Positions 36,131 through 44,279 of a stretch of 64,000 nucleotides of DNA are shown here, one piece after another. Position numbers and translations under genes: made by a program. Within the stretch, counting starts at the first letter, position 1; each line of letters opens with the position of its first letter. The notes under the pieces were generated by a model that was given only the letters and a program-made list of their open reading frames with translations, did not search any database and was not told the origin of the DNA. This DNA comes from Marinisporobacter sp. (GTDB taxonomy: Bacteria; Bacillota; Clostridia; Peptostreptococcales; Thermotaleaceae): assembly GCA_025210395.1 (NCBI GenBank), contig JAOARV010000006.1:124001-188000 (forward strand), in the 5' to 3' direction.

Positions 36131-36598
36131 GTGAAAAGAAAAATTAACCTAAGGGCAATGAATTGGAAGAAAATTTTAATTGTAGCTATTGTAATCATGG
36201 TCATTATAGCAGCAGTTTTTGCTGTTAAATATTTTGTAAAGGATGATGATAGCGTGCCATTTGAAGTATTAAGCGAAGAACAAATTCCACAAAAGATTCA
36301 AGAAATATTGCCAAGATACAAAAACCTAGAAAGAGCTCTAGCCTGTAAAGTAGACGATCAAATATATGTCATTGCAACAAGAGGAGAAAAACCTACTGGA
36401 GGCTATGCAGTTCAAATAGATAGTATAGAGAAGGTAAAGACAGAGGATCAAACAAAGCTGGTTGTTTATACAACCTTTAAAGATCCAAAACCAGGAGATA
36501 TTGTTACCCAAGTAATTACATATCCTTTTATTGTAGTGAAGACAGAACTTCAGGAGTTACCAGATAAAATAGAACTAAAAGTAAAATATAACGATTAA
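36131..36598 (+). CDS. Membrane-anchored PrcB-domain protein
   Basis: 155 residues from GTG 36131, after AAAGGGGGGGAAA. One N-terminal membrane helix (about 14-34), the rest outside. The C-terminal part shows the PrcB_C pattern: IYVIATRGEKPTGGYAVQIDSIEKV followed by two beta-strands (KLVVYTTFKDPKPGDIVTQVITYPFIVVKTE). The domain is named after a Treponema protease-complex subunit; in clostridia its role is unknown. Confidence 0.8.
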   Translation: MKRKINLRAMNWKKILIVAIVIMVIIAAVFAVKYFVKDDDSVPFEVLSEEQIPQKIQEILPRYKNLERALACKVDDQIYVIATRGEKPTGGYAVQIDSIEKVKTEDQTKLVVYTTFKDPKPGDIVTQVITYPFIVVKTELQELPDKIELKVKYND

Positions 36599-36608
36599 AC
36601 TATAAATT

Positions 36609-36644
36609 GGCAATAGGTTATATCTTAGGATACAGTCTATTGCC
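36609..36644 (+). terminator. Probable terminator after the PrcB-domain gene
   Basis: Stem GGCAATAG (36609-36616) / CTATTGCC (36637-36644) with a 20-base interior, followed by ATTATTTA, a weak U-run. Confidence 0.5.
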
Positions 36645-36730
36645 ATTATTTACATAAATGGTTTTTAAGGCTCTTGTCGAATTATGTAAACTATGAGAGG
36701 TTAACATAACTTGATAGGAGGAGCTAGAGA

Positions 36731-37813
36731 ATGAATGTAAAGAAGATCATTGTTTCTTGTACTTTAGGAACGACTCTTTTCTTAGGGAGTCTAGGAATTA
36801 CTTATGGACAAACATATACAGTACAGAGTGGGGATGCGTTTTGGAAGATTGCATATGAGCATGGGATTAGTACAAAAGCTTTAATGGAAGCCAATGATAT
36901 GGATGAAAATACCATCATTTATCCAGGACAAGCTTTGATTATTCCAGAAAAGGAAACTATTCATACTGTACAAGCAGGGGATACTTATTGGACTATTAGT
37001 CAAAAATATGGGGTGAATTTTAAAGAACTACTAGATTATAATGGAGCTGATGAAAATACTTGGCTAAATATTGGAGACAAGGTGAAAATTCCATCGGGTA
37101 ATAGCATAGAAGATACTAATAAAATAGAAGAAAATACGACTACTGAAAATAGTGAACCAAGCAATACTGACAATGATCATAGCACCAATAATGATAACAC
37201 GAATCAAAATAATCAAGAACCTTATGTAACCTATATGGATTATACAGTAAAGGCAGGCGATGATTTTTGGAAGTTATCTATTGAATATGGTGTACCTATG
37301 ATAGAGATACTAAAAGTAAATAATATGAATGAAAGTGAATGGCTAAATATTGGGGATATCATCAAAATTCCTATATATCATGTGCCAGTAAAAGACACAC
37401 CAGGAGAGAAGTATGGGGAAAAGCTAGACTGGTGGACAGCAGCTCAATATGTAGTTCCTATTGGTGCAAAATTTACTTTAGTTGATTTCGAAACAGGTAA
37501 AGAATGGAAAATGAAAAGAACTATAGGAGCGAATCATGCAGATTGTGAGCCATTAACAACAACAGATACAGCTATTATGAAAGAAGTTTGGGGAGGAATC
37601 TTTAGCTGGGATAGACGCCCTGTAATTGTTGAATACGATGGAAGAAAAATTGCAGCATCTGCATCAACTATGCCCCATAGCATTCAGTATATAAGGGACA
37701 ATGATTTTGAGGGACATATGGATATTCATTTTCTAAATAGTACAAGACATAAGGACGGAGAAATAGACTTAGGACATCAAAAAAATATAAAAATAGCAGC
37801 TGGAATCAAATAA
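36731..37813 (+). CDS. Secreted protein with three LysM domains and an uncharacterised C-terminal domain
   Basis: 360 residues. Signal peptide (1-24). LysM repeats at about 28-73 (YTVQSGDAFWKIAYEHGIS...YPGQALIIP), 77-122 (HTVQAGDTYWTISQKYGVN...IGDKVKIP) and 170-213 (YTVKAGDDFWKLSIEYGVP...IGDIIKIP), separated by an Asn/Thr-rich linker. They bind peptidoglycan or spore cortex. The C-terminal ~130 residues (WWTAAQYVVPIGAKFTLVDF...GANHADCEPL...MPHSIQYIRDNDFEGHMDIHFLNSTRHKDG) contain conserved-looking His, Asp and Cys residues and could be catalytic; I do not recognise the family. GATAGGAGGAG precedes the ATG. Confidence 0.88.
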   Translation: MNVKKIIVSCTLGTTLFLGSLGITYGQTYTVQSGDAFWKIAYEHGISTKALMEANDMDENTIIYPGQALIIPEKETIHTVQAGDTYWTISQKYGVNFKELLDYNGADENTWLNIGDKVKIPSGNSIEDTNKIEENTTTENSEPSNTDNDHSTNNDNTNQNNQEPYVTYMDYTVKAGDDFWKLSIEYGVPMIEILKVNNMNESEWLNIGDIIKIPIYHVPVKDTPGEKYGEKLDWWTAAQYVVPIGAKFTLVDFETGKEWKMKRTIGANHADCEPLTTTDTAIMKEVWGGIFSWDRRPVIVEYDGRKIAASASTMPHSIQYIRDNDFEGHMDIHFLNSTRHKDGEIDLGHQKNIKIAAGIK

Positions 37814-37814
37814 A

Positions 37815-37853
37815 AAAAGAGCTACAGGTCATTTGGACTTGTAGCTCTTTTTA
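37815..37853 (+). terminator. Terminator after the LysM gene
   Basis: Stem AAAAGAGCTACA / TGTAGCTCTTTT with T5 following. Confidence 0.92.
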
Positions 37854-37989
37854 AAATATAAAGAAAACATAATGAATTCAGAAAAATGGCGAAATTTATG
37901 GTATAATAGGGAAAAAAGTAAATAATAGGAAAGTATTAAAAAGAAACGGTTTTAGAAAAATACAATCTTAGGATGAAAGGAGATAAAAG

Positions 37990-38019
37990 ATGCAAAAGCA
38001 TAAAAAAACAAAAAAGTAA
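37990..38019 (+). CDS. Candidate nine-residue basic leader ORF (MQKHKKTKK)
   Basis: A strong site GAAAGGAGATAAAAG precedes ATG 37990; nine codons follow, five of them Lys, then TAA. It lies 58 bases upstream of the Lon-family gene. It may be a translated leader peptide or chance in A-rich sequence. Confidence 0.25.
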   Translation: MQKHKKTKK

Positions 38020-38077
38020 ATTTTAGATGGATACATAAGAGGGTATATATATAAACTAAGACAGGGAGGGGTTATGA

Positions 38078-40468
38078 ATGCTACGAAAATATGAAATATC
38101 AATTGAAAAATTAAAAAATAGATGTGATATTAGTTGCTTTGATTTTGAATCCACGAAGGATCTTTATCCATTAAAGGGGATTATTGGTCAAAGGCGAGCA
38201 GCAGAAGCCTTGGAATTTGGTTTAGATATAAAGAAAAAGGGATATAACATCTTTGTATCCGGTCAAAGTGGAACAGGAAAGAATAGTTATTCTTTGTCTA
38301 TCACAGAAAAAAAGGCAGCATCAAAAGAAACACCAAATGATTGGTTATATGTAAATAATTTTACAAATAAAGATAGACCTATTGCTTTACATGTAGAAGC
38401 AGGGAAGGGAAAGCATCTAAAAAAAGATGTAGAAAATATGATTGAGTTATTAAAAAAAGAGATTCCAAGAATTTTTACAAGTAAAGATTATGAAAATCAG
38501 AAGAATATATTGATTCAGCAATATGAAAAGCATACCCAAGAAACAATAGATGTTTTAAATGAAATCGGAGAAAAATATGGATTTTTATTTGATCAAACAG
38601 ATAAAGGCTTAATCAGTATGCCTTTAAAAGATGGACGTCCTATGAGTGAAGAAGAATATAAAAATTTAAATACGGAAGAGGTAGACTTATTAAGAAAAAA
38701 TTCTAGTGAGCTTAGCTTAGAAACGATTGAACTTTTTAATCAGCTAAGAAGTTTAGAAGAAGAATATAGAAATAGTAAAAAAGCATTAGATGAGAAGATG
38801 GCTTTAGATGTAGTAAAATTTCATATCAATGAAATTAGGAAAAAATTTGAGGACAATGAATGTGTAATTCAATATCTAAAAAAAATAAAAGAAGATATTA
38901 TTGAACATATAGAAAAATTTAAACCTAAAAAAAATGAACCAACAGAAAATCCTTTAGCCATGTTTCAAATGAAGTCAACAGAGACTTTTTTTGATCGATA
39001 TTTAGTAAATCTTTTTATTGATCATAGTGAGAAATCAGGAGCTCCTATTGTAAATGAAACGAATCCAAACTATTACAATTTGATTGGTAGAATTGAATAT
39101 AGAAATGAATTAGGAGTTATGAAAACAGATTTTACACAAATAAAACCAGGAGCGCTGCATCAAGCCAATGGAGGATATTTAATCCTACAAGCTAAGGATT
39201 TACTGGCGAGTCCCTTTGCATGGAATGGTCTAAAGCGTGCTTTAAAGACAAATCAGATCAATATAGAAGGATTAGATAAATTAGGCTATTTAGTTACATC
39301 TACATTAAAGCCTGAGCCTATTCCTCTTAATATAAAGGTTATTTTAATAGGAGATCCTTATACTTATGCCATGCTTCATGCTTATGATGATGATTTTAAA
39401 AAGCTATTTAAAATCATGGCTGATTTTGATATTGAAATGAATCGAAACAAGGAAAATATTTACAAGATGGCTAGATTCATTGCTACCCACTGTGAAAAGG
39501 AAGGGCTTTTACATTTTGATAAAGGTGCTGTAGGGAGAATCATTGAGTATAGTTCAAGACTTGCAGATCATCAGGATAAGCTTAGTTCTAGATTTAATCA
39601 AGTGGTAGAAATAGTATATGAAGCAGATCGCTTTGCAAAAATGATGGGAAGTCTTATTGTAAAGGTTGAACATATCGAACAAGCCATTAAAGATAAAAAA
39701 TATAGAAACAATAAATATGAAGAGAAGATTCTTGAAATGTTTGAGGAAGGAAGCCTTTTATTAGATGTAGAGGGAGAAAAAATAGGAGAAATTAATGGAT
39801 TAGCTGTTACTGGAAATGGTGAATACAGCTTTGGGAAGCCTAGTAAAATTACAGTTGCTACCTTTAGGGGAAAAAGCGGGATTGTGAATATAGAAAGGGA
39901 AGTTAGAAAAAGCGGAAGTATTCATGATAAAGGGGTACTCATTTTAAATGGATATATGGGAGAAAAATTTGCCCAAGAAAGACCTCTATCCTTATCAGCG
40001 AGTATTGTGTTTGAACAATTATATTCAGGAGTAGATGGAGATAGTGCTTCTAGTACAGAGCTTTATGCACTTCTTTCTAGTCTATCAAAGATTCCTATAA
40101 AACAGTATATTGCAGTAACAGGCTCTGTAAATCAAAGAGGGCAAATTCAACCTATAGGTGGAGTTAATGAAAAAATAGAAGGGTTCTTCAAAGTATGTAC
40201 AATAAAAGGATTAACGGGAAAGCAAGGGGTAATGATTCCACATCAAAATGTGAAAAATTTAATGCTTTCAGATGAAGTGATTCAAGCTGTAAAAAATGAA
40301 ATGTTTCATATCTATGCTGTAAAAACAGTAGAAGAAGGCATAGAAGTATTAACAGACAAAGCATCAAAAGATGTTTATGAATTGGTTAGTAAAAAGCTTG
40401 AAGAATTCTCAGAACCAAAAAAAGATCAAAAGAAAAAGGAAAGAAGAAAAGTAAATAAGGTAGAATAA
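38078..40468 (+). CDS. Lon-family ATP-dependent protease (LonB-like, AAA plus S16 peptidase)
   Basis: 796 residues. N-terminal region with a P-loop GQSGTGKNS (62-70), a long helical insertion (about 140-290), an AAA-like core (FFDRYLVNLFIDHSEKSGAPIV...GALHQANGGYLILQAKDLL...RALKTNQINIEGL), then the S16 protease domain from about 560 with catalytic Ser in GVDGDSASSTEL (near 656) and Lys in IGGVNEKIEGFF (near 699), the 43-residue spacing of Lon. It is the Firmicute Lon-related class rather than housekeeping LonA. The second ATG of TTATGAATGCTA is used, as its frame is the long one and GGGAGGGG is 9 bases away. Confidence 0.92.
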   Translation: MLRKYEISIEKLKNRCDISCFDFESTKDLYPLKGIIGQRRAAEALEFGLDIKKKGYNIFVSGQSGTGKNSYSLSITEKKAASKETPNDWLYVNNFTNKDRPIALHVEAGKGKHLKKDVENMIELLKKEIPRIFTSKDYENQKNILIQQYEKHTQETIDVLNEIGEKYGFLFDQTDKGLISMPLKDGRPMSEEEYKNLNTEEVDLLRKNSSELSLETIELFNQLRSLEEEYRNSKKALDEKMALDVVKFHINEIRKKFEDNECVIQYLKKIKEDIIEHIEKFKPKKNEPTENPLAMFQMKSTETFFDRYLVNLFIDHSEKSGAPIVNETNPNYYNLIGRIEYRNELGVMKTDFTQIKPGALHQANGGYLILQAKDLLASPFAWNGLKRALKTNQINIEGLDKLGYLVTSTLKPEPIPLNIKVILIGDPYTYAMLHAYDDDFKKLFKIMADFDIEMNRNKENIYKMARFIATHCEKEGLLHFDKGAVGRIIEYSSRLADHQDKLSSRFNQVVEIVYEADRFAKMMGSLIVKVEHIEQAIKDKKYRNNKYEEKILEMFEEGSLLLDVEGEKIGEINGLAVTGNGEYSFGKPSKITVATFRGKSGIVNIEREVRKSGSIHDKGVLILNGYMGEKFAQERPLSLSASIVFEQLYSGVDGDSASSTELYALLSSLSKIPIKQYIAVTGSVNQRGQIQPIGGVNEKIEGFFKVCTIKGLTGKQGVMIPHQNVKNLMLSDEVIQAVKNEMFHIYAVKTVEEGIEVLTDKASKDVYELVSKKLEEFSEPKKDQKKKERRKVNKVE

Positions 40469-40474
40469 TTTATC

Positions 40475-41047
40475 CTATTTACAAAGGATGATTTCTTTTT
40501 CTGTAACGATGTAATCAACTGGATGATCAAAGAAATCCTTAGGTACTTTTTGAACGATTTGTAAATCAAAGGCTATTCCAATAGAGGGGGTAGCCTTTGA
40601 CAATTTATCTAAAAAACGATCATAATACCCACCGCCATAACCAATCCGATAACCATATCTGTCAAAAGCCACTCCAGGAACGATGATTAAATCTAAAGCA
40701 TCAGGATTTACTTTTCTGATATATTCTTTCTTTGGTTCTAAAATACCATAAGTTCCTTTGATCAGTTCTTTTTTTGGATCTAATAGCTTTGATAAAATCA
40801 TTTCTTTTGTTTGAGGAACACTGATAGGGATACAGACTTCTTTATTTTGTCTTAGTAAATCATCAATGATTAAATTTGTCTTTACTTCATTTCTAAAATC
40901 TATGTAGACCATAATGTTTTTTGCATTTTGATACAATTCTAATGTTTTTAAACTTTGAAAAATCTTTTTACTCTTTGAGGATACTAAATCTTTAGAGAGT
41001 GATTTTCTTTTCTGTAATATTTCTTGGCGAAGCTTTTTTTTATCCAT
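40475..41047 (-). CDS. 5-formyltetrahydrofolate cyclo-ligase
   Basis: 190 residues. Converts 5-formyl-THF to 5,10-methenyl-THF using ATP. Family landmarks: KKLRQEILQKRKSLSK at the N-terminus, NIMVYIDFRNEVKTNLII, LDLIIVPGVAFDRYGYRIGYGGGYYDRFL (nucleotide/folate loop) and the C-terminal PVDYIVTEKEII. CAGGAGGGAAT precedes the ATG. Convergent with the Lon-like gene, 6 bases between stops. Confidence 0.95.
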   Translation of the reverse strand: MDKKKLRQEILQKRKSLSKDLVSSKSKKIFQSLKTLELYQNAKNIMVYIDFRNEVKTNLIIDDLLRQNKEVCIPISVPQTKEMILSKLLDPKKELIKGTYGILEPKKEYIRKVNPDALDLIIVPGVAFDRYGYRIGYGGGYYDRFLDKLSKATPSIGIAFDLQIVQKVPKDFFDHPVDYIVTEKEIILCK

Positions 41048-41322
41048 AGGATTCCCTCCTGAAAATTTTTATTTTTCGAGAAATTTTAATAGATAAATTG
41101 ATAATTGTAAACATTTTACTATCCTTATTATATCGAAATAGAGAATATTTATAAAGTCCCAATATAGGTTTTATTTGGAAATTATAAAGAAAAATAATAT
41201 AATAGATGCGGAAGCTTATATTTTTTGAAGAAATAAGCCAAAGGAACCAGAAATTTATAATAAAAGGATAGAGGAAAATTAAAAGGATATGTAGAATTAT
41301 ATACTTTAGGAGTTGATATAGG

Positions 41323-42009
41323 ATGATAAAATTTTTAAATGTAACAAAAGAGTATGGAAAAGGTACCGTAGCTCTTTCTAATATAAGTATACACATAGAA
41401 AAGGGAGATTTTGCTTTTGTGGTAGGACCTAGTGGTGCAGGAAAATCAACCTTTATTAAATTATTATTGAAAGAAATAGAACCTACAAGAGGAAAAATTA
41501 CTATTCATGGGATGGATATTACAAAACTTAGTACAAGAAAGGTCCCTGATCTTAGAAGAAAAATAGGTGTGGTTTTTCAAGATTTTAGGCTTCTTCCAAA
41601 TAAGACAGTTTATGAAAATGTAGCCTTTGCCATGGAGATTATTGAAGCCAGTGCAAAGGAGATTAGAAGACAAGTTCCAACTATTCTTGCTATGGTAGGA
41701 CTCAGTGGAAAGGCAAAAAAATACCCTCACGAGCTTTCAGGAGGGGAGCAGCAAAGAGTTTCTATTGCACGTGCTATTGTGAATAGCCCAGCTGTTTTAA
41801 TTGCGGACGAGCCTACTGGAAATCTTGATCCAGAAACAGCTTGGGAAATTATGAAGCTTATGAAACAAATTAATCGAAGAGGAACAACTATTGTTATGGC
41901 TACGCATGCCAAAGAGATTGTAGATATGATGCAGCAACGGGTTATTGCCATAGAAAAGGGTAAAATTGTGCGAGACGATCGGAAGGGTGTGTATGGCTAT
42001 GAAAACTAG
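41323..42009 (+). CDS. ftsE: Cell division ATP-binding protein FtsE
   Basis: 228 residues. ABC ATPase: Walker A VGPSGAGKST, signature LSGGEQQR, Walker B VLIADEPTGNLD and switch His ATHAKEI. The N-terminus MIKFLNVTKEYGKGTVALSNIS is typical of FtsE. With FtsX it works as a mechanotransducer that switches on peptidoglycan hydrolases rather than as a transporter. The 276-base interval upstream is shared with the divergent cyclo-ligase; I see no clear consensus promoter there. Confidence 0.96.
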   Translation: MIKFLNVTKEYGKGTVALSNISIHIEKGDFAFVVGPSGAGKSTFIKLLLKEIEPTRGKITIHGMDITKLSTRKVPDLRRKIGVVFQDFRLLPNKTVYENVAFAMEIIEASAKEIRRQVPTILAMVGLSGKAKKYPHELSGGEQQRVSIARAIVNSPAVLIADEPTGNLDPETAWEIMKLMKQINRRGTTIVMATHAKEIVDMMQQRVIAIEKGKIVRDDRKGVYGYEN

Positions 42010-42895
42010 AACCATCTCTTATATGATCAAACAAGGATTTAAAGGACTTTGGCGAAATCGTATTATGGGGACTGTGTCAATAGCTTCTATTGCTTGTGTA
42101 TTAATGATTTTAGGAGTTGTATTTATGCTTGTATTAAACATAAATAGCTTGGCAGAAACAGCTAAGGGGCAATTTGATTCTATACAAGTATATTTAAATA
42201 AAGATTTAACAGAAAGTCAAATAAAAAATGTAGGAAGCCTGATAGAGGGAATAGATGGAATAGACTATGTGGAATTTTTATCAAAGGAAGAAGCTTTACA
42301 AAGTATGAAAAAAAAGTGGGGAGAAAATGCATATCTCCTAGAGGGGCTTGAGAAAAATCCCCTACCTAATTCCTATATCATCAAGCTTAAAGATATTTCT
42401 TATGCAGATTATGTAGTGAATAGAGTACAAGGGCTACAAGGATTAGACGAGATCAAATACTATAAAGATATTGTAGAAAAGCTTTTAAAGATTACAAATT
42501 TCATAAGAGTTGCAGGGATTGTTATTATTGGGATTTTAATATTTATTTCTATGTTTGTTGTAGGAAATACGATTAAGCTAACAGTTATTGCAAGAAGTAA
42601 AGAAATCAATATTATGAAATATGTGGGTGCAACTAATTGGTTCATTCGATGGCCTTTTTTAATAGAAGGGGTTTTATTAGGTCTTATCGGATCATTGATT
42701 GCTCTTTCTATTGTTGGATTTAGTTATAAACGTATATTTGATTTTATCACACAAAAGCTGTATGTGATGATATCAGCATACATGATTCCAGCGCCTGTAT
42801 TTATTGAAAATACATCTATTATCTTTATTGTATTGGGAGTGGGAATTGGTGCGTTAGGAAGTATATTCTCTATGAGAAAATTCTTAAAAGTATAG
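41993..42895 (+). CDS. ftsX: Cell division protein FtsX
   Basis: 300 residues from ATG 41993 (GGAAGGG 5 bases before), overlapping ftsE by 17 bases; ATG 41999 is an alternative. Four membrane helices: one near 25-47, an extracytoplasmic loop (about 50-165: IQVYLNKDLTESQIKNVGSLIEGIDGIDYVEFLSKEEAL) that binds the hydrolase partner, and three at the C-terminus. KEINIMKYVGATNWFIRWPFLIEG is the conserved FtsX cytoplasmic segment. Coupled to ftsE and followed at once by an M23 peptidase gene. Confidence 0.96.
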   Translation: MAMKTRTISYMIKQGFKGLWRNRIMGTVSIASIACVLMILGVVFMLVLNINSLAETAKGQFDSIQVYLNKDLTESQIKNVGSLIEGIDGIDYVEFLSKEEALQSMKKKWGENAYLLEGLEKNPLPNSYIIKLKDISYADYVVNRVQGLQGLDEIKYYKDIVEKLLKITNFIRVAGIVIIGILIFISMFVVGNTIKLTVIARSKEINIMKYVGATNWFIRWPFLIEGVLLGLIGSLIALSIVGFSYKRIFDFITQKLYVMISAYMIPAPVFIENTSIIFIVLGVGIGALGSIFSMRKFLKV

Positions 42896-42916
42896 GAAAA
42901 TTAGGGGGATAAGGTA

Positions 42917-44047
42917 ATGAAAGACAAGTACAAACGAATATGTATTGTTGGCGTAACGATTATGAGTTTATTGATTACAGGAAATACTTTTGCCCTTGAT
43001 GTAAATAGTGATCAGAAAAAACTCAATCAAGTAAATAATCAAATCAATCAAGTACAAAAGGAATTGAATGCAAATAAAAAGAAACAAAAAAGCATTAATG
43101 ATCAAATCAATGAATTAGATAGAAAAATTGATAAGGCAGAAAGAGAAATAGCTGATATCAATGTAGAAATAGGTAGAACCAAAAAGAAAATTGTTAAAGC
43201 AAAGGAAGAATTAGTACAAGCAGAAAATAATATCCATGATAAAAATGATACATTAAACGCTCGATTAAATGTCATGTATAAAAATGGAGATATTGGATAT
43301 GCCCAAGTACTTCTTGATTCAGAAAGCATTATAGATCTTTTATCTAATTTAGATATGGTAAAAAAAATATTTGAGCAGGATATGGATTTATTGGCTTATA
43401 TGAAGGAACAAAGAGATGAAATTGATACAAAGAAAAGGACTTTAGAAAGTCATAAAAGCACTATGGATAGAATGTTAAGAAATATGAATAGCAAGCAAAA
43501 AGAGCTAGAAGTAAGTAGAGGGCAAATGCGCAATGTTAAGGAAGAATTAAAGAAAAATAGCAAAGAGCTTGAGAAGCAAATTGATGCAATGAATGCATAT
43601 GCACGAAAAATTGAAGAAGAAATTAGAAGAAAACAATCAACTGGAAAATATATAGGAGGGAAATTGGCTTGGCCAGCTCCTGGATATACACGAATTACAT
43701 CTCCCTATGGATTTAGAATCCACCCTATTCTTAAGAGAAAGAAACTTCATACAGGAATTGATATAGGAATTTCTTATGGAAAGAGAATTGTAGCTGCAGG
43801 AGATGGAACAATCATCAAAGCAGGATGGTTAGGTGCTTATGGAAAAGCAGTAATGATTGATCATGGTGGTGGGGTCGTTACTTTATATGGACATAATTCA
43901 AGTATTGTTGTGAAGGAAGGACAAAAGGTAAAACGAGGTCAAACTATTTCGAAATGTGGTAGTACAGGATGGTCTACGGGAGCACATCTACATTTTGAGG
44001 TGAGAAAAAACGCAAAATGTGTAGATCCAATTCCTTGGGTAAAATAA
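42917..44047 (+). CDS. EnvC-like secreted M23 peptidase with coiled coil
   Basis: 376 residues. Signal peptide (1-27, FALDV). Coiled coils about 30-110 and 150-235, then an M23/LytM domain (265-370): HPILKRKKLHTGIDIGISYGKRIVAAGDG contains the zinc ligands His and Asp, and GAHLHFEVR the HxH motif, so all zinc-binding residues are present and it should be an active endopeptidase. This differs from E. coli EnvC, whose LytM is inactive and only activates amidases. Position right after ftsEX (22 bases) indicates that FtsX recruits or gates it, as for PcsB and CwlO-type hydrolases. Confidence 0.94.
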   Translation: MKDKYKRICIVGVTIMSLLITGNTFALDVNSDQKKLNQVNNQINQVQKELNANKKKQKSINDQINELDRKIDKAEREIADINVEIGRTKKKIVKAKEELVQAENNIHDKNDTLNARLNVMYKNGDIGYAQVLLDSESIIDLLSNLDMVKKIFEQDMDLLAYMKEQRDEIDTKKRTLESHKSTMDRMLRNMNSKQKELEVSRGQMRNVKEELKKNSKELEKQIDAMNAYARKIEEEIRRKQSTGKYIGGKLAWPAPGYTRITSPYGFRIHPILKRKKLHTGIDIGISYGKRIVAAGDGTIIKAGWLGAYGKAVMIDHGGGVVTLYGHNSSIVVKEGQKVKRGQTISKCGSTGWSTGAHLHFEVRKNAKCVDPIPWVK

Positions 44048-44055
44048 ATGAAATG

Positions 44056-44086
44056 GAGTCATATACTTTATGTATATGGCTCTTTT
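44056..44086 (+). terminator. Terminator of the ftsEX operon
   Basis: Stem GAGTCATATAC / GTATATGGCTC (one mismatch) with a TTTAT loop, then TTTTAT. Confidence 0.8.
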
Positions 44087-44279
44087 ATATTGAAAGAAAA
44101 AATATTGTAGTTTTTTAACAAAAACATGAATATTCATCATACTCCTTGAATATAATAACTAACATGTCTAAGTAGTGATGGAATAAATAATTGTTGTTTT
44201 TTTGGGAAATTATAAATAATAGAACATTCCATAGGGGGGAAGAAATATTCTTAGACATTTTAGAAAAGGAGTGATTACT

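Noticed and set aside
42917-44047. Degenerate EnvC-like LytM domain acting only as an activator
   Set aside because: The His, Asp and HxH zinc ligands are all present, so an active peptidase is more likely.
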